This document shows, in pieces, positions 25,501 through 33,068 of a DNA stretch of 64,000 nucleotides. The translations under genes and the position numbers were made by a program. The notes below the pieces were generated by a model. The model was not told the origin of the DNA. It saw only the letters and a program-made list of their open reading frames with translations, and made no database searches. The stretch comes from Egibacter rhizosphaerae (GTDB taxonomy: Bacteria; Actinomycetota; Nitriliruptoria; Euzebyales; Egibacteraceae): NCBI RefSeq assembly GCF_004322855.1, contig NZ_CP036402.1, positions 3,596,001-3,660,000 on the forward strand, written 5' to 3'. The stretch's first letter is position 1. Every line of letters starts with the position of its first letter.

Positions 25501-26037
25501 CTCGGCTCAGACCAAGAGTCCGCCCACCTCGAATACAAGGCGACCCTGCGCACCCACGCCGACACCGGCGAAGTCTTCAAACCCCTAGAGACCGCCACCC
25601 TGAAAACCATCGCCGCGTTCGCCAACAGCCGCCACGGCGGCACCCTGCTCATCGGCGTCGCCGACGACGGCACCGTCACCGGCCTCGACCCCGACTACGC
25701 CAGTCTCGCCAAGCCCGGCAAGGACCCCCGCGACCTGTTCCGGTTGCACCTGACCAACATCCTCGTCCAAGCGATGGGCGAGACCGTCGCAGCGCAGACC
25801 TCCACCCAGATCCACACCATCAACGGCCACGACCTCGCCCGCGTCCACGTGCACCCCGCAACCTTCCCCGTCGACGCCACCGTGACCATCGACAAGCAGG
25901 GCCAACACGAGAAAAAGACCGCCTTCTACATCCGCATCGGCAACGCCACCCGCGAAATCACCGCCGCCGAAGAGCGCCAACGCTACATCGCCACTCGCTG
26001 GGGCAACGGAAGCCACGACAGTGACGGCGACAGTTGA
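22528..26037 (+). CDS. hsdR: Type I restriction endonuclease subunit with C-terminal AlbA_2 (Schlafen-like) domain
   Basis: An 1169-residue HsdR. Residues 1-180 carry the PD-(D/E)xK nuclease with NGIPVATAELKNPLTGQG; the helicase motor follows with Walker A SAGSGKSNT (about 303), LVDEAHSSQTGE (about 407), FFAFTATPKGKTLELFG, VVAEKFQTGFDQPKLYAMYVD and QTLSRLNRTHPDKDGTFVLDFVN. After a helical region, residues from about 990 to the end form a second module: SAHLEYKATLRT, TIAAFANSRHGGTLLIGVADDG and YIRIGNATREI, the pattern of the AlbA_2/Schlafen ATP-binding-like domain, absent from classical HsdR. GTG 22528 overlaps the hsdS stop. The appended domain could bind nucleic acid or nucleotide and modulate restriction; that is inference. 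Confidence 0.93.
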   Translation: MSGVDESAFEGFICGRLGTHGGYGAVKDGQDFDAGLGLDFVDLFGFVEETQAERWVELVKRYGGEAGVARDRFSARLGAELDKRGVVDVLRGGLVDQGVTFRLAFFRPAHGLTSDLVARYEANRVTVTRQLGYEPGSSKSVDLGLLVNGIPVATAELKNPLTGQGVDEAIAQYRKRDAKNLTLARAVVHFAVDPQRVAMTTRLAGPRTRFLPFNRGHGRGAGNPANPEGHASSYLWERVWQRDAWLDLLSRFVHVEKPGKGSRRPASVIFPRFHQWEAVRVLEDAAAEEGAGHNYLVQHSAGSGKSNTIAWLAHRLSTLHAGDAKVFDKVVVITDRVVLDRQLQETIYQFEHAHGVVERIEQSSAQLAEALAGERARIVVTTLQKFPFVLTHVEGLPDRRYAVLVDEAHSSQTGEAAKELRRVLGAATPTASSTDGDGEDAELAPGDVEEALADAVAARGRQSNMSFFAFTATPKGKTLELFGRYDPSTGRHEPFHLYSMRQAIEEGFIHDVLANFTTYQTFWRLEKAIGEDPAYETAKARKAIARFVTLHEHNLSQKAAIVVDHFQEHVAHKVAGQAKAMVVCSSRAHAVRFFWALRAHVDEHGHDLGVLVAFSGAVTPNGGEPVTEAQCNGFGESETAARFDTDDYQIMVVAEKFQTGFDQPKLYAMYVDKPLTGLAAVQTLSRLNRTHPDKDGTFVLDFVNDADDIAEAFEPYYGETVAPPSDPNLLYDTRHQLDEFGVLRTDEATAVAGFLLAPEDNHDRVHAALTPAIDRFWDLEESEQERFRDALGRFVRTYAFLSQIVSFTDTTLERDYLYTKALGQFIKAAPGESVDLGDEVELTHLRHEQRFTGSVALDVDTGEVSTIYSGQGRTTEPDPEPLSEIIHRLNAQYGTDWSEQDRLVFDAALEDLVADADFQVTAVNNTPENFSVVFPDLYQNKLLGRLDRNEKVVFGYLDDPDLQAEIHKVYATLAQARAKVAYQEHCPIAELLGSDQESAHLEYKATLRTHADTGEVFKPLETATLKTIAAFANSRHGGTLLIGVADDGTVTGLDPDYASLAKPGKDPRDLFRLHLTNILVQAMGETVAAQTSTQIHTINGHDLARVHVHPATFPVDATVTIDKQGQHEKKTAFYIRIGNATREITAAEERQRYIATRWGNGSHDSDGDS

Positions 26038-26060
26038 TTGGTCCGAGGCACGTGAGGAAA

Positions 26061-26419
26061 CTATTGCGCCTGGAAAAAGGCTTCGTCGACCCGCTTGAGC
26101 GAATAGGCGTCTTGGGTCTCAGCTCCGACGCTGTGCTCGACCATGAGCCTTCCGAGTTCGTTGCCGTCGATGAGTACCACTCTGGCCGATACCTGGTCGG
26201 CGTACTGCTGAGCGCCCTGACCGAAACGGCTCGTAGTGATGAACACGCTCGATCGTCCTGCCCCACCTGCAGAACAGCGATGAACCGTTGCATGTCCGAG
26301 CGAGCCACCGTAGGCACGTCTCCTCGCAGCGCAACCTGCCGGACGAGTGGTTCACGGAGACGGTCCTTATGGGGGCAACGGCTGACATGGGTATGTGAAG
26401 CGGCGTCACGCCGCCTCAC
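26061..26419 (-). pseudogene. Remnant of a second mrr-like endonuclease gene, frameshifted
   Basis: The last 61 codons (from 26246) read FITTSRFGQGAQQYADQ, VVLIDGNELGRLMVEH and YSLKRVDEAFFQAQ, aligning with the C-terminus of the Mrr protein at 16297-17238 (FLTTARFSDEARRYA, IVLVDGQHLAQLMIEHHVG, YPVKRIDEDFF). Just upstream a different frame continues the homology with TVARSDMQRFIAVLQVG. One extra G in the run at 26261-26264 (C on the plus strand) would join the two frames. The catalytic QAK region and everything N-terminal to it are missing or unrecognisable. It lies convergent to hsdR, 24 bp after its stop. Confidence 0.75.
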
Positions 26420-26506
26420 CTACATCCTGTCGCGCGTTCTCGACTCTATGACCTCCGGTTGCTTCGCCCGCCAGACAGGCGGCCGAACGAACGTAGGGGG
26501 AATCTG

Positions 26507-28465
26507 ATGCGGCTAGTCTCAGTGTCAGTAGAAGGTTACCGACGGATCGCTGAGCGGTCCACGGTTCGCCTTTCCGAGAAGCTCATCGCCATCGTCGGTT
26601 CGAACGAGGCCGGCAAGAGTTCCTTCCTGGATGCTCTCGCGGAGTTGAACCATGAGGATCCAATCGCGCGACGGGACCGAACCCGAGGGAAGCACCTCGC
26701 CGCCCGAATCGCCGCAACCTTCGAAGTAGAGAAATCAGACCACGACCAAATGTATGGCATCGACGGTGCGCAGGCTATTAAACGATGCACCATCGAGAAG
26801 AGGGGTGAAGGGACTCTGGTCGTAGAACTGGATCCCTCGCCGGCTCACGATCTCATGCCCCGCCGACGGGTTGCCGAGCGTTGGGAGCACGCGGAGGAGT
26901 TCTTGCCGATCAAGGGCAACGACAAACAACAGAGATCTCAGCAGCGATTGCGGGCGCAAGTTCGCGAGCGACTCGCGAGCGAAGACGAATTCCTCGGAGA
27001 TGAAGGTATCGAACAGCTGAGGAGCGTCGCCTCACTTGTGAAGGAGTACATCGACGAGGAGAGCGACGGCGAGGAAGAGGCGGATGAACGAGGGTCTACG
27101 CCATGGCTGCGTGAAACCGTCCAGCTTCTCAGCGACCTAGCTGACTTCGAAGCTCGATGCCCTCCCGAAAGGGCTCGTCGTTGGCTTCACTCGGTGCGAC
27201 CACGCTTCGCTCAGTTCGATGATGAGGCACGTGATCTCCGCAAGGCTTACGACTTGACGTCCGAGCCTAGCCAAAAGAAGGCTCTCGCGAGCCTGGCCCA
27301 TTTGTGCGAGCTGCCCTTGGAAGAAGTGTACGCTGCAGCGTCGGAGGACGACGTCCCGAGGGTCCGGGTCCTCGTCCAGGCAGCCAATCGGATCTTGAAG
27401 GAGACGTTCTCCAAGGCGTGGGTTCGCGAGGAGGTAGTCCCCGAACTCGATGTGCAGGGCACCACCCTCCATCTCATGGTTAGGTCACCCGACGGTGATG
27501 GCCTCTCGTGGATCGATGAGCGCAGCGACGGGCTGAGATGGTTCATCGCACTTCTGGCGTTCCTCAACGCTGAACAGACTGATCAGCGACCCGTGCTGCT
27601 GATCGATGAGGCAGAGAGCCACCTCAGCTACGACGCCCAAGCAAGCCTCATCGATGTCCTGGAAACCCAGGACCTTGCCAGCACCGTCATCTATACGACC
27701 CACTCGGCAGGGTGCCTACCATCAGACCTCGGTACCGGCATCCGCCCCGTCATGCCGCAGTACGGCGAGCGCAGCAAGGTCATCAACTCCTTTTGGACCC
27801 AGGGGGTTGGATTCTCTCCGATACTCCTCGCAATGGGCCTCGCGCCACTCGCGTTCACCACTGGGCGTAACCAGCTGATCGGGGAGGGGCCGAGCGAGTG
27901 TTTGCTGCTGCCAACCTTGCTGCGAGAGGCGGTAGGGGCGAGCAACTTGCAGTTTCAGGTAGCACCTGGAGCCTCGAACGTACCGATGGACGAGCTTGCT
28001 GAGCTGGTAACGGAGGCAGGGAAGGTGGCGTTCCTACTGGACGGGGATGATGCTGGTGTCAAGCGAGCGTCCAGACTTCGAAATGTCGAGTTTATGCCCG
28101 ACGAAGCTGTGATAACCTACGCTGACTTCGGTGGCGAGGGTCTCGTGCTTGAGGATCTGATCGAAGCCCACGTTTTCGCGAACGCGGTAAGTCGTGAGGC
28201 TCGACGCTGGCAGGGGGCGGAGGTCGAGTTCACTACCGCTGATATTGCCGCGAAGGGCCGTCTCGCCTCTGTGACGAGCTGGTGCGACGCGAACGGACTG
28301 CAACCCGTGTCGAAGGCGACCCTTTGTCAAGCGGTCGTGGAGTTGGCCGCCGAAGGCCAAGGCGTCGTCGACCACGCACATCGGGAGCTTCTCGCTCGCG
28401 TGCATGCCTGGGCGACTGACCAGCTGCCGCTCCCACGCTTCGTGGGGAGCACTTCCACTTCATAG
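26507..28465 (+). CDS. OLD-family ATPase/TOPRIM nuclease
   Basis: A 652-residue protein. The ABC-type ATPase half has VSVEGYRRIAERSTVRL, Walker A IVGSNEAGKSSF (about residues 28-39), a long acidic coiled-coil insertion (about 130-200) and Walker B LLIDEAESHLS (about 363), with a following THSAGCLPSD. The C-terminal half is TOPRIM: IGEGPSECLLLP (catalytic Glu, about 460) and AFLLDGDDAGV (Asp-x-Asp, about 510). OLD nucleases act in phage defence. No UvrD-like helicase gene follows, so this is not an obvious Gabija pair; it looks like a stand-alone OLD. Start ATG 26507 follows AGGGGGAA. Codon use is richer in A and T than the hsd genes, suggesting separate acquisition. Confidence 0.85.
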   Translation: MRLVSVSVEGYRRIAERSTVRLSEKLIAIVGSNEAGKSSFLDALAELNHEDPIARRDRTRGKHLAARIAATFEVEKSDHDQMYGIDGAQAIKRCTIEKRGEGTLVVELDPSPAHDLMPRRRVAERWEHAEEFLPIKGNDKQQRSQQRLRAQVRERLASEDEFLGDEGIEQLRSVASLVKEYIDEESDGEEEADERGSTPWLRETVQLLSDLADFEARCPPERARRWLHSVRPRFAQFDDEARDLRKAYDLTSEPSQKKALASLAHLCELPLEEVYAAASEDDVPRVRVLVQAANRILKETFSKAWVREEVVPELDVQGTTLHLMVRSPDGDGLSWIDERSDGLRWFIALLAFLNAEQTDQRPVLLIDEAESHLSYDAQASLIDVLETQDLASTVIYTTHSAGCLPSDLGTGIRPVMPQYGERSKVINSFWTQGVGFSPILLAMGLAPLAFTTGRNQLIGEGPSECLLLPTLLREAVGASNLQFQVAPGASNVPMDELAELVTEAGKVAFLLDGDDAGVKRASRLRNVEFMPDEAVITYADFGGEGLVLEDLIEAHVFANAVSREARRWQGAEVEFTTADIAAKGRLASVTSWCDANGLQPVSKATLCQAVVELAAEGQGVVDHAHRELLARVHAWATDQLPLPRFVGSTSTS

Positions 28466-28968
28466 ATCGGCCTGGATACCGACGCTCTTCCGGTGGCGAC
28501 GTCATCAGCCTCAGGATGGGCGGCAGAGTCACTGGGCAGGAGCCGGGCTCGATGGGCCGGACCCCTGGAAGCGGTGGCCCCCCGGACACCCAGCTCCTTG
28601 CGGACGACCTGCCCCTCCCGTCCGCAGATCAATGGGCGGCGCTCCTTCCCTTGCGCCTCGCTCATATCAATCCTCTCCGTCCCACACATGGACAATTCCC
28701 TGTCCATCGCAAGATCCGAATCTTCGCGTGTGCAACCTGGCCCCCACCTCTAGGTCAAGCTTTCTTAACGGTGGGGGTCGAAGCATGACGACTTGCTGGG
28801 CAATAAAGCTCCCGTCGCGGCGGCCATACGTAACGACCCGATGATCATTAAGGATGACACGGTTTTCACCGTCTCGGTTCGCGTGGGCTCCAGGTCCGGC
28901 TGGCTCCGAATGGAAGCCAGAGCCTCTTCCGGGCAGGATTGAAAGCCAAGCCAGCATCCATCTCTGCT
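28466..28968. other. About 500 bp without a convincing gene
   Basis: Located between the OLD gene and the second recombinase. A minus-strand frame at 28667-28957 (96 codons, beginning MLAWLSILPGRG) is open, but its composition is unlike neighbouring genes and no motif was recognised. It may hold degraded DNA from an earlier insertion. Confidence 0.4.
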
Positions 28969-28997
28969 AGCGCATAATGACTGTTATGCGCTATACT
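28969..28997 (+). promoter_or_regulatory. Perfect 9-bp operator palindrome overlapping the -10 box of recombinase 2
   Basis: AGCGCATAA (28969-28977) and TTATGCGCT (28984-28992) flank TGACTG. The last T is the first base of a strong -10 box, TATACT (28992-28997), 7 nt before the ATG at 29005, so a protein bound here would block a leaderless promoter. The binding factor is unknown; the recombinase itself is one candidate. Confidence 0.6.
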
Positions 28998-29004
28998 TGG
29001 AACC

Positions 29005-29949
29005 ATGGACAGTAGCCTCGGGATACCTTCGCACGGCACCATTGAGGTTCTTGGTGATGGCCTTCCCGAGCGGACCGGGGTCACCGCGCAAGACGTTGCC
29101 ATCGCGTGGTTGCTCGGCTACGCCAACGAACGAACCCGCAATGCCTATCAGGCTGACCTCCGCGACTGGTCGGCATGGTGCCGCACGCACGAAGTTGATC
29201 CTCTGGGTGGAGCGACGCGCGCGCATGTGAACATCTACTCGCGATGGCTTGAGGGCCAGGGCCGCAGCCGCGCCACCATTGCCCGCCGGTTGGCGACTTT
29301 GTCCTCGTACTACCGCTACTGCGTGATTGAGGGCCACCTTGAGCGCAACCCCGTCGAGCACGTCCGACGCCCCAAGATCGATGACGCGAGCCACACCAAG
29401 GGCCTTGACACGCGAGACGCGATCGCGCTGCTCGACGCCGCCGAAGACGCCAGCGCACGCGACCACGCGCTGGCGTGCCTGCTGCTATTGAACGGGCTGC
29501 GTGTTGGCGAAGCCTGCGGGCTGGACATCCAGGACGTCGGCGAGCAGCGAGGCCACCGCACCATCACGATCAGGCGCAAGGGCGGCAAACGCGTGACCCG
29601 CGCGCTGGCTCCTCGCGCGGCCGGGGCCGTGCACGAGACCGTCGGGGACCGGGAAGCCGGGCCGGTGTTGTGTGACCTGGACGGGGCGCGTCTGGACCGT
29701 CACGACGCCACCCGCGTGGTGCGCAGGCTGGCTCGCGAGGTTCTGCCTCGGGCTCGGGCAGATCGGATCACTCCGCACAGCCTGCGGCACAGCGCCGCAA
29801 CCATCGCCCTGGACGCCGGGGTGCCGCTGCACCGGGTGCAAGATCTGCTTGGGCACGCCGACCCGCGCACCACGCGACGGTACGACCGCGCCCGCGACAG
29901 CCTCGACTCCGACGCTACCTACGCCCTCGCGGGGCACCTCGCCCGCTGA
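29005..29949 (+). CDS. Second tyrosine recombinase (XerD-like) inside the island
   Basis: A 314-residue recombinase. N-terminal core-binding domain: NERTRNAYQADLRDWSAWC and RSRATIARRLATLSSYYRYC, ending ERNPVEHVRRPK. Catalytic domain: arginine in LLNGLRVGEACGLDI, beta-hairpin lysine in IRRKGGKRVTRAL, HSLRHSAATIALD, LGHADPRTTRRYDR with the nucleophile tyrosine. All active-site residues are present. It differs clearly from the integrase at 15371. It lies in mid-island, directly before one copy of the 130-nt repeat, so it may have arrived with the following cargo or may act on sites inside the island. The operator over its promoter indicates regulated expression. Confidence 0.92.
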   Translation: MDSSLGIPSHGTIEVLGDGLPERTGVTAQDVAIAWLLGYANERTRNAYQADLRDWSAWCRTHEVDPLGGATRAHVNIYSRWLEGQGRSRATIARRLATLSSYYRYCVIEGHLERNPVEHVRRPKIDDASHTKGLDTRDAIALLDAAEDASARDHALACLLLLNGLRVGEACGLDIQDVGEQRGHRTITIRRKGGKRVTRALAPRAAGAVHETVGDREAGPVLCDLDGARLDRHDATRVVRRLAREVLPRARADRITPHSLRHSAATIALDAGVPLHRVQDLLGHADPRTTRRYDRARDSLDSDATYALAGHLAR

Positions 29950-30035
29950 ACGGCGCGTATTGATCGTGCTGACGGCGGGCCGCACGGACACGCTTGCACT
30001 CTCCCGGATCGCCCTGGGTCGGAGTACAGTGCGTG

Positions 30036-30165
30036 TACGAGTGGCGGGGCGACCCATGGGGCTCGGGGCGGTTTGATTGAGGCGCGCAAACCACTGGCAG
30101 CAGGAGCATTCGAAGATCGAAGTGTCGCTGGTGCCAGTTGCACGTCGGGAGGTTCTCCCTGCGGC
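30036..30165. ncRNA. Structured-looking conserved repeat, copy A (candidate cis-regulatory RNA)
   Basis: About 80 percent identical to 32917-33043 over 127-130 nt, with conserved blocks TACGAGTGG, GGGGCGACCCATGGG, GCTCGGGGCGG, GGAGCATTCGA, GATCGA and CTGCGGC separated by variable stretches. Conserved GC-rich blocks with variable loops are more like a structured RNA than a gene or a recent duplication. On the plus strand no gene follows within 150 bp, so copy A would be an orphan unless a downstream gene was lost when the surface-protein gene was inserted. The blocks loosely recall the ydaO/c-di-AMP riboswitch core, which is only a hypothesis. Confidence 0.4.
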
Positions 30166-30321
30166 TACCCGCGTACCCTCGGGATTCGCGCGCGCACCGC
30201 GCTGGCTCCCTCACCCAGGCAACCTCGCCGAGGGCGTTCCCGACGAGTAGCACCAATCATCTCGTTCAGTACGTAGTTCCTGCGGGTGCCTTCGACCCGC
30301 TTCTTTGCTTGACAATCACCC

Positions 30322-32637
30322 TTAGGATGCGTCCTGATTGATGTCGTGGAGGCCCCCTTGGAAGTTGGCGTCCTCCAGTGTCATCTCCGGTTCGCCGATG
30401 ACAGGGTCAACTTGGCTTGCCGTGCCCTCTAGGGCACATGAGATGACCATCCCGTTGTTCTGGCCTACGAGCGCGCCAACGATGTCGCCGTCGCCAGCGA
30501 CGCCCCCCTTAGCGGTCGAGCCTTCGAGGCGTCCCTCAAAGTTGTAGCCCACGAGACCGCCAATCCGGGCCCCCGTCCCGGTCACGCCTCCTTCGGCTGT
30601 GCCATCGATGACCACGGCCCCGCTGACGATTCCAGCGGCGTTGTTGAGACCAACGAGGCCACCGACGTCGTTCAGGCCGGTGACGTCGCCCGTCGCTACA
30701 GCGGTGTCGATCGAACCGCCCTCGTTGTGCCCGACGAGTCCGCCCACTTGGGCTTCTTCTCCGGTGACGTGGCCTTGTGCGGTGGACTCTGCGATCTCTC
30801 CCAAGTTGGATCCGACGAGGCCGCCGATCGTCGAATCCCCGCTGACCTCTCCGTGGGCTGACGAGTGGCTCACGAGTCCGGAGTCGGGACCGGGAAAGTG
30901 GATGCCGATGAGCCCGCCCACCTGGCTGCCCCCGGTGGCCGCGCCTTGCGCTTCGGAGCCCGTGACGTACCCGGAGTTGTAGCCGACGAGGCCGCCGACA
31001 CTCAAGTCCCCTCTCACTTCCGTAGCGGTTGTGGATTCGTCGATGGTCGCATGGTGGAAGTTTTGGCCCGTGAGCCCACCCACTCTCGAGTTCCCGCTCA
31101 CCGTCCCGTCCGTGACCGAGTGGCTGATCGACCCGCCGTTCTTGCCCACGAGGCCACCGACCCAGTTCATGCCTGCCACGTTGACGTTGGTGAGGTGAAC
31201 GTCTGCGATGGCTGCGTCGATACCGGTTTCGCTGAACAGCCCGACACCGTCGTCGCCAGAACGGTCGATTGTCAGACCATCGATCGCATACCCCTGGCCA
31301 TCCAAGCTGCCGGTGAAGGGGTCGTCGTCGAACGTGCCGATCGGGTCCCACCCCGCGTCTTCGGCGTAGACCCCGGCACCGAGGTCAATGTCGTTGACCA
31401 GGACGTAGCTGCCGTCCAGGTCGTCACGTATCCCGTCCAGGTCCTCCGGCGTGCTGATGTGCACAGGACTCGGGTCTGGCTCGGGGTCCGGGTCTGGATC
31501 GGGGTTCGGGTCTGGCTCGGGGTCCGGGTCTGGCTCGGGGTCCGGGTCTGGCTCGGGGTCCGGGTCTGGCTCGGGGTCCGGGTCTGGCTCGGGGTCCGGG
31601 TCTGGATCGGGCTCACTCTCGGTGGAAGCAGCCGTATACAGTTGAGCGGCCACCGTGTCACTGATGGCGGCTTGCCCGCCCAGGACATAGACGTCGCTGA
31701 CGCGTTCCGCGTGTTCCACCAAGAACGCCTCGGTGTAGCCGCTGACCTGCTGACCTGGGGTAAGCAGAAGGATCCCGCCCAGGCGTGCGGCTACAGCAGT
31801 GCCCGACAGCGCGTCAGGGAAAGCGCCGCCGGTGGCCATAACGACAGGCACCGTCCCGTCTTGCCGGTCAAGTGCCTCGGAGGCCGCATAGGCAGAAGTC
31901 TGATAACGGTCGGTTCCTGCTAGCCGCTCCGGCTGGGCGCCGATGCCTGCAACCTCAACATCGATGGTGTCATCGAGTACTGCCGAGCCTCCCATGACGT
32001 ACACCTGCGACACCGCAAGGGGACCCTCTAACGTGTCCAAGGTTGCCTGGGGTGCTCCAGTACTTCTCGCGAGCAAGACAGGTAGACGGTCGGGGCTGGC
32101 CGCCAGGGTCCCCGCTGAGACTGCGTCGGGAAAGTCGGTGCCCACCGCCACCGTTGCCGCGTTCGCGGGCGCGGCCACTTCCGTCGCGACCTCGACAGCG
32201 GTCGCGTATCGGTCTCTCCCCGAAAGCCGGGTTGCCCCTACACCCATCGCATCGAGGTCGTCGGCCACGTGATCACCGATCACCGCATCCCCACCGACGA
32301 TCCACACAGTTTCAGCGCCCAGCCGGTCTATCTCGTCGGTGACCCTGCCGTCCAGCTCGTCCCCCGGAGTGAGCAGAAGGGGGGCGTCAAGGTGCGCTGT
32401 GAGCGCCCCCGCCGCAAGGGCATCGGGAAAGTCGGTGGAGACCGCGAGGACCACGTGCTCGCTGGTCTCCCATAGCTGGCTGGTGGCCACGGCGGTAGCA
32501 ATCCGATCAGGCCCGTGTAAACGCTCAGGCCCTTCGTCTCCGATGGCCGTGCCCGATAACGTGATAAGACCCACTGTGATCACGGCGATGATGAGACCCA
32601 TCCCCAAGAGCGCGGGTGCTACCCCTCGATACGTCAT
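30322..32637 (-). CDS. Surface protein: CWB2 repeats, Pro-Asp linker, GLUG repeats
   Basis: A 771-residue exported protein. A signal segment (VAPALLGMGLIIAVITVGLITL) is followed by three cell-wall-binding-2 repeats (about 40-330), each with the GxDRYxTA and FPDALxxG motifs and VYVLGGxAAIS ends. Residues of about 342-390 are a Pro-Asp/Glu-Pro linker encoded by 18-bp tandem DNA repeats. The C-terminal 370 residues begin HISTPEDLDGIRDDLDGSYVLVNDIDLG and contain about seven GLUG repeats (VGGLVGxN), a module of adhesins and IgA-protease-like proteins. The CWB2 part should anchor it to the cell envelope, displaying the GLUG region outward. ATG 32637 follows GGGGGATCT. It is bracketed by the two structured repeats. 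Confidence 0.9.
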   Translation of the reverse strand: MTYRGVAPALLGMGLIIAVITVGLITLSGTAIGDEGPERLHGPDRIATAVATSQLWETSEHVVLAVSTDFPDALAAGALTAHLDAPLLLTPGDELDGRVTDEIDRLGAETVWIVGGDAVIGDHVADDLDAMGVGATRLSGRDRYATAVEVATEVAAPANAATVAVGTDFPDAVSAGTLAASPDRLPVLLARSTGAPQATLDTLEGPLAVSQVYVMGGSAVLDDTIDVEVAGIGAQPERLAGTDRYQTSAYAASEALDRQDGTVPVVMATGGAFPDALSGTAVAARLGGILLLTPGQQVSGYTEAFLVEHAERVSDVYVLGGQAAISDTVAAQLYTAASTESEPDPDPDPEPDPDPEPDPDPEPDPDPEPDPDPEPDPNPDPDPDPEPDPSPVHISTPEDLDGIRDDLDGSYVLVNDIDLGAGVYAEDAGWDPIGTFDDDPFTGSLDGQGYAIDGLTIDRSGDDGVGLFSETGIDAAIADVHLTNVNVAGMNWVGGLVGKNGGSISHSVTDGTVSGNSRVGGLTGQNFHHATIDESTTATEVRGDLSVGGLVGYNSGYVTGSEAQGAATGGSQVGGLIGIHFPGPDSGLVSHSSAHGEVSGDSTIGGLVGSNLGEIAESTAQGHVTGEEAQVGGLVGHNEGGSIDTAVATGDVTGLNDVGGLVGLNNAAGIVSGAVVIDGTAEGGVTGTGARIGGLVGYNFEGRLEGSTAKGGVAGDGDIVGALVGQNNGMVISCALEGTASQVDPVIGEPEMTLEDANFQGGLHDINQDAS
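31470..31615. repeat. 18-bp in-frame tandem repeats encoding the Pro-Asp linker
   Basis: About eight units of CTCGGGGTCCGGGTCTGG with a few changes (CTGGATCGGGG variants). Each unit encodes six residues of the PDPEPD type. Such arrays change copy number by slippage, altering linker length without breaking the frame. Confidence 0.85.
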
Positions 32638-32916
32638 AGATCCCCCGCTGCCAGGCGCATCCGCCCCTGCACCAAAGGCGCGAGGTTCGCATTTGCGCAG
32701 ACCTTCCCGCCTATCGATCAGCAGAGCGCCATGCTGGGCCCACCGCCCCAAGCGAACGCCCCCGATCCCCAGCACTGTACTACCCGCCGAGCCCCTTGCG
32801 TGGGTGATGCCGTTGTCCGCCGGACGGTAGGACCACTGCCGTTGCCTACGCCGACGGCGATCCCTAGGGCTACCTCGTGTCCCAGCCAGATCGGCGCGGG
32901 GCCACTACACTCTGCT

Positions 32917-33043
32917 TACGAGTGGTGGGGCGACCCATGGGGGCTCGGGGCGGCTCGATCGAGGCGGGTTCCGTTTAGGCGGGAGCATTCGAGATCGAGG
33001 CGTCACTGGTACTGAGCGCACGCTGAGGGGTTCTCTCTGCGGC
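32917..33043 (+). ncRNA. Structured-looking conserved repeat, copy B, leader of the lipoprotein gene
   Basis: Partner of 30036-30165. This copy ends 25 nt before the GTG start of the plus-strand lipoprotein gene, the position of a 5'-UTR regulatory RNA. Differences from copy A include several T/C changes at regularly spaced positions (CGGTTTGATTGAGG versus CGGCTCGATCGAGG) compatible with preserved pairing through G-U/G-C changes. It could be a riboswitch for envelope genes; the ligand class is not identified. Confidence 0.5.
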
Positions 33044-33068
33044 AGCTCTGTCGAGATTGGAACCCGAA

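Noticed and set aside
26507-28465. Gabija (GajA) assignment
   Set aside because: The ATPase/TOPRIM architecture fits, but no UvrD-like helicase gene lies next to it; the following DNA holds a gap and a recombinase.
28667-28957. 96-codon minus-strand frame between OLD and recombinase 2
   Set aside because: No motif, weak start context and atypical composition; described only as part of a gene-free region.
31451-31640. Regular short repeats resembling a CRISPR array
   Set aside because: The 18-bp units are head-to-tail with no spacers and lie in frame within the surface-protein gene, encoding a Pro-Asp linker.
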